Shown here piece after piece: positions 1 to 4,572 of a stretch of 11,841 bases of DNA (positions are counted from its first letter, which is position 1; every line of letters begins with the position of its first letter). Made by a program: the position numbers and the translations under genes. A model generated the notes under the pieces. That model was given only the letters and a program-made list of their open reading frames with translations, made no database searches and was not told the DNA's origin. Source of the stretch: SICB01 sp037132395 (GTDB lineage Bacteria > Patescibacteriota > Saccharimonadia > CAILAD01 > BJGX01); contig JBAXPC010000018.1 in NCBI GenBank assembly GCA_037132395.1, positions 1 through 11,841 on the forward strand, written 5' to 3'.

Positions 1-21
1 AAAAGTAATATAAAACCAACC

Positions 22-148
22 GACTGTGCTTCGCCCCAATAAGCGCCCCAGCCTACCGGCCAGTCTGATCCTAAGAATAAACTTGCCCTGATTGCTAACG
101 CTTCAGGTCTTCAGACAATTCTTAAATACAGATCAGCCCGCTAGTCTG
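22..148. other. Structured non-coding region, possible RNA element
   Basis: No gene is visible in bases 1-240. CTGATC (65-70) and TAAGAAT (72-78) pair with GATCAG (131-136) and ATTCTTA (118-124). Inside this stem, CCTGA (87-91) pairs with TCAGG (103-107), with a small GC-TAAC-GC tip. On the left, GACTG (22-26) can pair with CAGTC (61-65). On the right, CAGA (129-132) and TCTG (145-148) offer a competing pairing. I looked for hallmarks of tmRNA, RNase P RNA, SRP RNA and 5S rRNA on both strands and found none. The strand is undecided, and it could simply be decayed intergenic sequence. Confidence 0.3.
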
Positions 149-149
149 T

Positions 150-180
150 TGCTTTCTTGGTGCTCGAGGTCGGTAAAGAA
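150..180 (+). repeat. Imperfect 31-nt direct repeat, copy 1
   Basis: This stretch aligns without gaps to 242-272, with 27 of 31 bases identical. Both begin TGCTTTCTTGG and end in a GTCGGTA(A/G)AGAA block. TTCTT (154-158) and AAGAA (176-180) can close a small stem-loop, and the second copy can form an equivalent one. A weaker echo, TGGTGCTCGGTAAA, occurs at about 379-391. The function is unknown. Confidence 0.6.
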
Positions 181-186
181 CAGGGA

Positions 187-240
187 TACCAAAAGTGGTA
201 ATAAATAAAAAATAATAAAAACATAAATTAAATTTAAGCG
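187..240. other. A/T-rich spacer with short hairpin
   Basis: TACCA (187-191) pairs with TGGTA (196-200) around an AAAG loop. After it comes about 40 bases made almost only of A and T. There is no T-run placed for a plus-strand terminator and no convincing promoter. No gene is seen here. Confidence 0.4.
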
Positions 241-241
241 A

Positions 242-272
242 TGCTTTCTTGGGTCTCGATGTCGGTAGAGAA
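242..272 (+). repeat. Imperfect 31-nt direct repeat, copy 2
   Basis: This is the second copy of the repeat at 150-180. CTTTCT (244-249) pairs with AGAAAG (269-274), so the stem-loop potential is kept even though arm bases differ between the copies. It lies just left of the first terminator copy. Confidence 0.6.
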
Positions 273-287
273 AGGCATGGATTGCGG

Positions 288-338
288 GATCGCCATAAAA
301 AAAGCCCGAGACAAGCTCAGGCGTTTTTTATGGCGATC
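288..338. terminator. Bidirectional terminator, extended 23-bp inverted repeat
   Basis: Arms 288-310 and 316-338 are complementary at 21 of 23 positions around a 5-nt ACAAG loop. The core GCCcGAG/CTCaGGC stem is flanked by an A-run on the left and a T-run on the right, giving an intrinsic terminator on either strand. Positions 297-338 match 476-517 at 40 of 42 bases. The outer arm, ATGGCGATC, resembles the CCA end of the tRNA-Glu on the minus strand. No gene is seen that obviously needs a terminator here. Confidence 0.7.
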
Positions 339-349
339 TTTACGGAGAA
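331..349 (-). pseudogene. Possible remnant of a tRNA-Glu 3' end
   Basis: Read on the minus strand, this segment gives TTCTCCG, a few changed bases, then GATCGCCA. It aligns with the T-arm, acceptor and CCA end of the intact tRNA-Glu (510-527), allowing one extra base. The rest of a tRNA is not recognisable: there is no TTCGA loop, anticodon arm or 5' acceptor strand. It is best read as a decayed partial duplicate made together with the terminator, but chance similarity over about 19 bases cannot be excluded. Confidence 0.35.
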
Positions 350-352
350 GGC

Positions 353-368
353 GTCCGCCGCGGCGGAC
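353..368. repeat. Perfect 16-bp G+C-rich palindrome
   Basis: GTCCGCCG is followed at once by its exact reverse complement CGGCGGAC. As RNA it could fold with a CGCG tetraloop, and the plus strand continues with TTTT. It could be a short terminator or a binding site for a dimeric protein. No function can be assigned from sequence. Confidence 0.55.
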
Positions 369-386
369 TTTTCCCTGTGGTGCTCG

Positions 387-415
387 GTAAATATTCAAGT
401 GAACTTGATATTTAC
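387..415. repeat. Hairpin with 12-bp stem
   Basis: GTAAATAT (387-394), a bulged T, then CAAG (396-399) pair with CTTG (404-407) and ATATTTAC (408-415) around a TGAA loop. It lies midway between the two terminator copies and has no T-run, so it does not look like a terminator. Confidence 0.5.
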
Positions 416-434
416 GCTGCGCTCCTCGTACACC

Positions 435-452
435 GAACTCCTTCGGTAGTTC
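435..452. repeat. Hairpin with C(UUCG)G tetraloop on the plus strand
   Basis: GAACT pairs with AGTTC, followed by one C/T mismatch and a C-G pair closing a TTCG loop. C(UUCG)G is an exceptionally stable RNA tetraloop, but only if the plus strand is transcribed. Upstream sequence includes CTGCGCTCCTCG, and no gene is seen. Confidence 0.5.
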
Positions 453-474
453 AATTCACCGCGGGAATACTCTC

Positions 475-508
475 AAAAAAAAGCCCGAGACGAGCTCAGG
501 CGTTTTTT
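475..508. terminator. Terminator of tRNA-Glu (bidirectional)
   Basis: GCCcGAG (483-489) pairs with CTCaGGC (495-501) around a 5-nt loop. It is preceded by eight A and followed by six T, so it works as an intrinsic terminator on either strand. On the minus strand it starts about two bases after the encoded CCA of tRNA-Glu and must end that transcript. It is nearly identical to the copy at 297-330. Confidence 0.8.
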
Positions 509-509
509 A

Positions 510-584
510 TGGTGATCCCACGGAGAATCGAACTCCGGTTGCCGGAATGAAAACCCGGTGTCCTAACCGCTAGACGATGGGACC
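510..584 (-). tRNA. tRNA-Glu (anticodon UUC)
   Basis: On the minus strand the cloverleaf is complete. The acceptor is GGTCCCA/TGGGATC with discriminator A and an encoded CCA (510-512). The D-arm is GTCT...GGAC with the GG pair in its loop. The anticodon stem is CCGGG/TCCGG with loop TTTTCAT, giving UUC, which reads GAA and GAG. The T-arm is GGAG-TTCGATT-CTCC. Length is 75 nt including CCA. The 5' acceptor and D-arm sequence closely follow the usual bacterial tRNA-Glu pattern. A terminator follows immediately, so the gene is probably transcribed alone. Confidence 0.95.
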
Positions 585-616
585 ATTAGTTACTTTTAAC
601 ATAAAATAACCATACA

Positions 617-645
617 ATCCTAACATATTTGTGATTATTTTTCAA
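617..645 (-). promoter_or_regulatory. Possible tRNA-Glu promoter
   Basis: On the minus strand, TTGAAA (640-645) and TAGGAT (617-622) are separated by 17 bases. Transcription would start near 610, leaving a leader of about 25 nt to be removed by RNase P. The -10 box matches the consensus at only four of six positions, so the assignment is tentative. Confidence 0.35.
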
Positions 646-653
646 TCTGTTGA

Positions 654-683
654 TTGGACATTATAAGCAAAAGCGTGTATACA
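654..683 (+). promoter_or_regulatory. Promoter of the Ala/Pro-rich protein gene
   Basis: TTGGAC (654-659) and TATACA (678-683) are separated by 18 bases, with A/T-rich sequence downstream. The predicted start near 690 leaves a 30-nt leader containing TGAGGA (708-713), a good ribosome-binding site seven bases before the ATG at 721. Confidence 0.55.
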
Positions 684-720
684 ATAAACATACTAATAAA
701 TTAAAAGTGAGGAAACCCTA

Positions 721-1155
721 ATGACACAACCAACCATGGAAGGTATTAATACAACAACACCTAATAGTGCCGCGCCACTAAACTTGAAAACCCCAGAAGT
801 AGAAGCTGCCGAAGCTGCCGCCGCAGACCTCAAGGCCTCTCAGTTAGCCGAGCAAAATAATGCTCCAGCAGTTAGCCCTGCAGGAATGGACGGCGTTACG
901 CCTGCCCCAGCCAGCCCCACGATGCAGGTTGGTGCCGAGGCTCCCCAAACTTCTGACGAATCTAAAACCCCAACATTTGCTCTGGCTGCTGAGCCATCAA
1001 AACCAGCAGAAGGATCAGCACCCGAAGCTATAACGACCGAAGGTGCTCTAGGCTCAAGCCCTATAGATGCTATGGCAGCACCTCAGGCCACTCAAGTAGC
1101 TGACCAGCCAACAAAAAAACCTGGTTTTTTCGGAAAATTATTTGGTAAAAAATAG
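721..1155 (+). CDS. Ala/Pro-rich disordered protein with basic C-terminal tail
   Basis: The product is a 144-residue protein of unknown function. It is built almost wholly of Ala, Pro, Ser, Thr, Glu and Gly, with no Arg, Cys, His, Trp or Tyr, so most of it is probably unfolded and acidic. The exception is the last 13 residues (132-144), KKPGFFGKLFGKK, a short hydrophobic and basic stretch like the C-terminal membrane-targeting helix of MinD (KGFLKRLFG-type). There is no signal peptide or transmembrane segment. The gene has its own promoter, a good ribosome-binding site (TGAGGA) and a strong terminator downstream, so it is a single-gene unit and very likely real. A peripheral membrane tether or scaffold is an inference from composition only. 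Confidence 0.75.
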   Translation: MTQPTMEGINTTTPNSAAPLNLKTPEVEAAEAAAADLKASQLAEQNNAPAVSPAGMDGVTPAPASPTMQVGAEAPQTSDESKTPTFALAAEPSKPAEGSAPEAITTEGALGSSPIDAMAAPQATQVADQPTKKPGFFGKLFGKK

Positions 1156-1175
1156 CCAATCAATAACAAAGTAAA

Positions 1176-1207
1176 AAGGCTCACCGGCTTGTAGGCCGGT
1201 GAGCCTT
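1176..1207. terminator. Convergent bidirectional terminator, 13-bp perfect stem
   Basis: AAGGCTCACCGGC (1176-1188) and its exact complement (1195-1207) enclose a TTGTAG loop. The minus strand continues into TTTTT, giving a textbook terminator for the gene at 1261-1542. On the plus strand the tail is only TTACTGTTTGATTG, weaker but probably adequate. CAATCAA on the left and TTGATTG on the right extend the stem with bulges, from about 1159 to 1218. Confidence 0.85.
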
Positions 1208-1260
1208 ACTGTTTGATTGTTGCTAGCTTGCTGATTGCTAGGTAGCTAACTGCCGGGATG

Positions 1261-1542
1261 CTATCTGCACGATTTGGGAGCTTTAACGCTTCCGCCAGCA
1301 TGCAAAATGTCACCATTGAGCCTAGCTAGCTCATCGACGACTGGCCTGGGGTCTGACTCAGGGTATTCCCTGATAGCGATTTCCCAGTAAGTACGAGCCG
1401 AGCCGACCTGCATGTTTTTAATCTCGGCTGAGCAATACCTGGGCTGCTCAATATTCATGCGCCAGCCCGCAACGAACATTAGTCCGCCGAGCAGTATTAA
1501 CATGAGGCCTGCAAATCCTATCACTTTCAAAAACCTATCCAT
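1261..1542 (-). CDS. Small single-pass membrane protein, function unknown
   Basis: The product is a 93-residue protein with one hydrophobic segment at about residues 5-27, followed by Arg-Met-Asn and a polar tail of about 65 residues. The tail has two cysteines (37 and 92), which could form a disulfide if it lies outside the cell. The short N-terminus (MDRFLK) fits a signal-anchor or uncleaved signal peptide. I do not recognise a family. Support for a real gene is good: a promoter with 17-base spacing (1592-1620), an AAAGG ribosome-binding site eight bases before the ATG, and a hairpin with T-run just past the TAG stop. It is divergent from pyruvate kinase and convergent with the Ala/Pro-rich gene. 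Confidence 0.7.
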   Translation of the reverse strand: MDRFLKVIGFAGLMLILLGGLMFVAGWRMNIEQPRYCSAEIKNMQVGSARTYWEIAIREYPESDPRPVVDELARLNGDILHAGGSVKAPKSCR

Positions 1543-1591
1543 AGATAGTGCCTTTCTCTTTTGATAATTCGGTACGGTTGAACGGAAACTA

Positions 1592-1620
1592 ACTATATCA
1601 TATACGTAAAGCTTTGTAAA
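1592..1620 (-). promoter_or_regulatory. Promoter of the small membrane protein gene
   Basis: Read on the minus strand, TTTACA (1615-1620) and TATAGT (1592-1597) each match the sigma-70-type consensus at five of six positions, with an ideal 17-base spacer. Transcription would start near 1585, giving a leader of about 43 nt with AGAAAGG just before the ATG. The site lies in the divergent region shared with pyruvate kinase. Confidence 0.65.
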
Positions 1621-1644
1621 GTATTATTTATCGCTCAAAAGCAT

Positions 1645-1650
1645 TACAAT
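1645..1650 (+). promoter_or_regulatory. Candidate -10 box of pyruvate kinase
   Basis: TACAAT ends seven bases before the pyk ATG, so transcription could begin at or next to the start codon. There is no Shine-Dalgarno sequence in the preceding 20 bases. No clear -35 box is visible. An alternative -10, TATTAT at 1622-1627, would give a leader of about 24 nt, also without a ribosome-binding site. Confidence 0.35.
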
Positions 1651-1657
1651 TATAACT

Positions 1658-3196
1658 ATGAACCACCATAAAATTGACGCCACCAAATACAAGAAAACCA
1701 AGATAATTGCCACAGTCGGGCCTGCCAGCCAGGAAAAGATTGCCGACCTGCTTGGTGCTGGGGTCAATGGCATACGCCTTAATTTTAGCCACGGTACCCA
1801 TAGCTCACACCTTGTAACTGCCCAAGAGGTTCGTAAGCAAGCCAAACTGCTCGATAGGTCGGTAGCGATTATTCAGGATTTGGCTGGCCCAAAGATTCGC
1901 CTTGGCAAGCTCTCGCCAGGGGGTATCGAAATCAAAGCCGGGCAAATTATTAAACTCAAATACCAGCCTGATGCTGACTCTACCGGAGTGCTGCCAATTC
2001 AGTTTGACTTCTCAAAAGAAGTCAAAAAAGGCCACCGGCTATTCTTGCGTGATGGTCAAATCCAAACCGAGATTATTGCGGTCACCAATGGTGTAATTTC
2101 GGCAAAGGCTAAAAACAGTGGCAAAATTATGAGTGACCACGGCATCAACCTGCCAGACACTGTTTTTGTTGAGGGAGTCTTGAGCCCCAAAGACAAAAAA
2201 GATCTCGAGATAACTGGTAAATTAGATGCCGACTACGTGGCTGTCAGCTTTGCCCACAAGGCCAACGATATTTTTGCTGTTCGTAATGAGCTGGCTAAGC
2301 ACAAAGCAAAAGCAAAAGTTATTGCCAAAATCGAAACCAAATCGGCTGTCGAAAACCTCGAGAGCATCATCAGAGCGAGCGACGCTGTGATGATTGCTAG
2401 GGGCGACTTGGCTGTCGAGATAGGCCCCGAAAAAGTACCGATCGTGGGTAGAGAAATAATCTTACTAAGCCGCAAGCACAAGAAACCAGTAATTATGGCG
2501 ACTCAGATGATGGAGAGCATGATGACGAGTACCACACCAAGCCGAGCTGAGGCCAACGATGTTGCTACGGCCGTCAGCCTGGGCGTCGATTGCCTGATGC
2601 TCTCGGGCGAGACTGCGATTGGCCAATTCCCGGTGGAGACAGTCAAGATGATGAAGCTCATTATATTGACCGCCGAGCAATACTTTGTATCGACCACGAT
2701 GGCAGTAGCATTGACCGAAGAGTCTGAAGGCGCGGTTGCGGCCGATATTGGTCAAGACGACAGCTTGCTTGGGCGGTTGGGCCAAAAAACCCGGCTAGTT
2801 TTTTCTAGACAACCGATGGAGCAATCCAAAATCTTATCACTCGAGGCCCAAACTAGTGTTAGTTTTGCGGCCCTGACGTTGGCCGAACAGCTCAGTGCCA
2901 AGTTTATTTTGGCCGAGACACTGACCGGATCAACAGCGCTTAGTATTGCCAGCTTGCGACCAAGTGCGCCGATTATTATTGCTAGCCCTGACAATAAGGT
3001 TTGTAATCAGTGCTCGATTGTATGGGGAGGTAAGACATTTTTGGTTAGCAAAAGCCGCAGCAATACCGCAGCGATACTAAAAAAACTCAAGGATCGAGGT
3101 AGCATTAAAAAAGGCGATTGGGTCGTGGAGGCTTTTGGGCAAAACCGCGGTGTTGCTGGCGGAACCGACACAGTACGACTATTGGAGGTATCATGA
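1658..3196 (+). CDS. pyk: Pyruvate kinase
   Basis: Converts phosphoenolpyruvate and ADP to pyruvate and ATP, the last step of glycolysis. At 512 residues it is somewhat longer than the usual 470 or so. The N-terminal barrel has IATVGPAS (17-24) and RLNFSHG (40-46). The B domain spans roughly 85-182. Catalytic motifs are IAKIE (222-226, Lys224 and Glu226), ARGD (247-250), MATQMMESM (280-288) and SGET (316-319). The C-terminal domain runs from about 378. The segment DLAGPKIRL (74-82) has Leu and Lys where K+-dependent enzymes have Thr and Glu (DTKGPEIRT), which suggests activity without K+. The stop overlaps the tpiA start (ATGA), so the two are co-transcribed and probably translationally coupled. 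No Shine-Dalgarno sequence precedes the ATG. Confidence 0.97.
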   Translation: MNHHKIDATKYKKTKIIATVGPASQEKIADLLGAGVNGIRLNFSHGTHSSHLVTAQEVRKQAKLLDRSVAIIQDLAGPKIRLGKLSPGGIEIKAGQIIKLKYQPDADSTGVLPIQFDFSKEVKKGHRLFLRDGQIQTEIIAVTNGVISAKAKNSGKIMSDHGINLPDTVFVEGVLSPKDKKDLEITGKLDADYVAVSFAHKANDIFAVRNELAKHKAKAKVIAKIETKSAVENLESIIRASDAVMIARGDLAVEIGPEKVPIVGREIILLSRKHKKPVIMATQMMESMMTSTTPSRAEANDVATAVSLGVDCLMLSGETAIGQFPVETVKMMKLIILTAEQYFVSTTMAVALTEESEGAVAADIGQDDSLLGRLGQKTRLVFSRQPMEQSKILSLEAQTSVSFAALTLAEQLSAKFILAETLTGSTALSIASLRPSAPIIIASPDNKVCNQCSIVWGGKTFLVSKSRSNTAAILKKLKDRGSIKKGDWVVEAFGQNRGVAGGTDTVRLLEVS

Positions 3197-3939
3197 AGCG
3201 AATAATTGTAGGAAATTGGAAGATGAATATGGACTTAAAGCAGACGGCCACACTAATTACTAGGCTCAGAACTCAAATAACTGAGCCAACTGCCAGGGTT
3301 GTGGTTTGTCCGAGTTTTGTGAGCCTTGCCAAATCTAGAGAAATAATTTCATCACAAAAAGCGCTACTAGAGCTCGGCGCCCAAAACATTAACGATAACG
3401 ACGAAGGGGCTTTTACCGGCGAGGTTAGTGGTCCGATGCTCAAGGGTCTAGTTGGCTATGCAATAGTCGGGCACTCCGAGAGGAGAATTGTGTTTATGGA
3501 AAGTAATGAGCTGATCGCCCGCAAGGTGGCGGCCTGTATACGCAACAAACTAACCCCCATACTATGTGTCGGTGAAAATACCAACGAGCGTCAGGAGGGG
3601 TTAGCCAAGCGTACCGTACTTGACCAGCTCGAGCAGAACTTATCCGAAATAATACCATCTGAAGCTAGCAAACTAATCATTGCCTATGAGCCTGTCTGGG
3701 CCATCGGTACCGGCGTCAATGCTGAACCCTATGATGTCGAGGAAATGGCACTGGCGATATACCACTACTTGGTAAACAAATACGGCACCGAAACAGCCGA
3801 CAAAATACCCCTACTCTATGGCGGTAGCACCAACGGCGATAATGCCGCTAGCTACTTGGCTATCAATAAAATTGGTGGCCTGCTGGTGGGTGGCGCTAGC
3901 CTAAACTACAAAGTCTTTGGCAGTATTTGCCAATTATAA
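3193..3939 (+). CDS. tpiA: Triosephosphate isomerase
   Basis: Interconverts dihydroxyacetone phosphate and glyceraldehyde 3-phosphate in the cytoplasm. At 248 residues it has the normal family length. Visible active-site elements are GNWKMN (7-12, with Asn8 and Lys10), VGHSERR (92-98, His94), AYEPVWAIGTG (164-174, base Glu166 and the flexible loop), YGGS (209-212) and the phosphate-binding GG near 233-234. The start at 3193 is chosen over an in-frame ATG at 3118 because it gives the family's usual N-terminus, has GGAGGT just upstream (3184-3189) and overlaps the pyk stop by four bases. The upstream extension would be pyk sequence read in another frame. With pyk it forms a glycolytic pair. Confidence 0.97.
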   Translation: MKRIIVGNWKMNMDLKQTATLITRLRTQITEPTARVVVCPSFVSLAKSREIISSQKALLELGAQNINDNDEGAFTGEVSGPMLKGLVGYAIVGHSERRIVFMESNELIARKVAACIRNKLTPILCVGENTNERQEGLAKRTVLDQLEQNLSEIIPSEASKLIIAYEPVWAIGTGVNAEPYDVEEMALAIYHYLVNKYGTETADKIPLLYGGSTNGDNAASYLAINKIGGLLVGGASLNYKVFGSICQL

Positions 3940-3941
3940 CC

Positions 3942-3971
3942 TGGTCATAACCTGACAGTATGGTCTATAAT
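3942..3971 (+). promoter_or_regulatory. Promoter of inorganic pyrophosphatase
   Basis: A perfect TATAAT (3966-3971) lies 18 bases after a weaker TGGTCA (3942-3947). The predicted start near 3978 gives a leader of about 20 nt with AAAGGAG. No terminator hairpin is seen after tpiA, so read-through from the pyk-tpiA transcript is also possible. Confidence 0.6.
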
Positions 3972-3999
3972 AGTAACCATATTATAAAAGGAGCATTGC

Positions 4000-4524
4000 A
4001 TGACCGAACTTAGCTATGGCGACAAGGCGCCAGAAACAATTAATCTAGTAATCGAAATCCGCCAAGGTGAACGCAACAAGTATGAATTCGATAAGGACAC
4101 CGGGCGCCTATTTTTGGACCGAGTCAATGGTACTGCTATGGGTTACCCCACCGATTACGGCTATGTACCCAACACGATGTGTGGCGACGGCGACCCTCTC
4201 GACGGACTGCTCGTTATAGATGAGTCTGTACCGCACGGCACCGTGGTGCCAGCTCGGCCCATCGGAGTGCTCTATCTTATAGACGATGGCGAGGCCGACG
4301 AAAAGCTAATTTGCGTGCCTGCCGACGATGTCAGCAAAGACCACATCAAAGACCTAAGTGATCTTGGCGAAAACTTTCAGAAGGTCATCGAGCATTTTTA
4401 CAGTCACTACAAGGACTGGAAAAACGGCTGGAAGGGTGTCGAGATGAAGTTTAATGGCTGGGGCGATGCGGCTGCCGCCAAGCAAGTCATAACCCAGAGC
4501 ATTGAGCTTGCCAAAAACAAATAA
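4000..4524 (+). CDS. ppa: Inorganic pyrophosphatase (family I)
   Basis: Hydrolyses pyrophosphate to phosphate in the cytoplasm, pulling biosynthetic reactions such as nucleic acid synthesis and tRNA charging forward. At 174 residues it matches the prokaryotic soluble family I enzyme. Residues aligning with the E. coli active site are present: NKYE (26-29), R41, Y54-Y55 region (YGYV), the metal-binding DGDPLD (Asp63, Asp65, Asp68), Asp95 and Asp100 with Lys102 in IDDGEADEK, and HYKDW (136-140). A strong AAAGGAG lies at about 3987-3993, seven to eight bases before the ATG, and a perfect TATAAT lies further upstream, so expression is probably high. A 48-base gap separates it from the helicase gene. 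Confidence 0.97.
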   Translation: MTELSYGDKAPETINLVIEIRQGERNKYEFDKDTGRLFLDRVNGTAMGYPTDYGYVPNTMCGDGDPLDGLLVIDESVPHGTVVPARPIGVLYLIDDGEADEKLICVPADDVSKDHIKDLSDLGENFQKVIEHFYSHYKDWKNGWKGVEMKFNGWGDAAAAKQVITQSIELAKNK

Positions 4525-4572
4525 CTCAGTTTTTTAAAGCTGCAATTCAAATCTAAAACAAGGTAAAAATTA

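Noticed and set aside
150..272. CRISPR array
   Set aside because: There are only two imperfect repeat copies, with a 61-base A/T-rich gap and no cas genes nearby.
1..290. tmRNA, RNase P RNA, SRP RNA or 5S rRNA at the left edge
   Set aside because: None of their conserved core sequences could be found on either strand, so only an unnamed structured region is reported.
249..449. 66-codon plus-strand open frame
   Set aside because: It runs straight through the terminator, the palindrome and the hairpins, has no ribosome-binding site, and its product looks like no protein. It is a chance frame in non-coding DNA.
1624..1845. 73-codon minus-strand frame with a hydrophobic C-terminus at the start of pyk
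   Set aside because: It overlaps the conserved N-terminus of pyk and the promoter of the neighbouring minus-strand gene. The apparent membrane segment comes from complementing pyk codons and A/T-rich upstream DNA.
2465..2785. 106-codon minus-strand frame inside pyk
   Set aside because: It lies entirely within the well-supported pyruvate kinase gene, and its product has no recognisable features.
3118..3192. Upstream in-frame ATG giving tpiA a 25-residue extension
   Set aside because: The extension is pyk coding sequence read in another frame, and the ATG at 3193 has GGAGGT upstream and gives the canonical family N-terminus.
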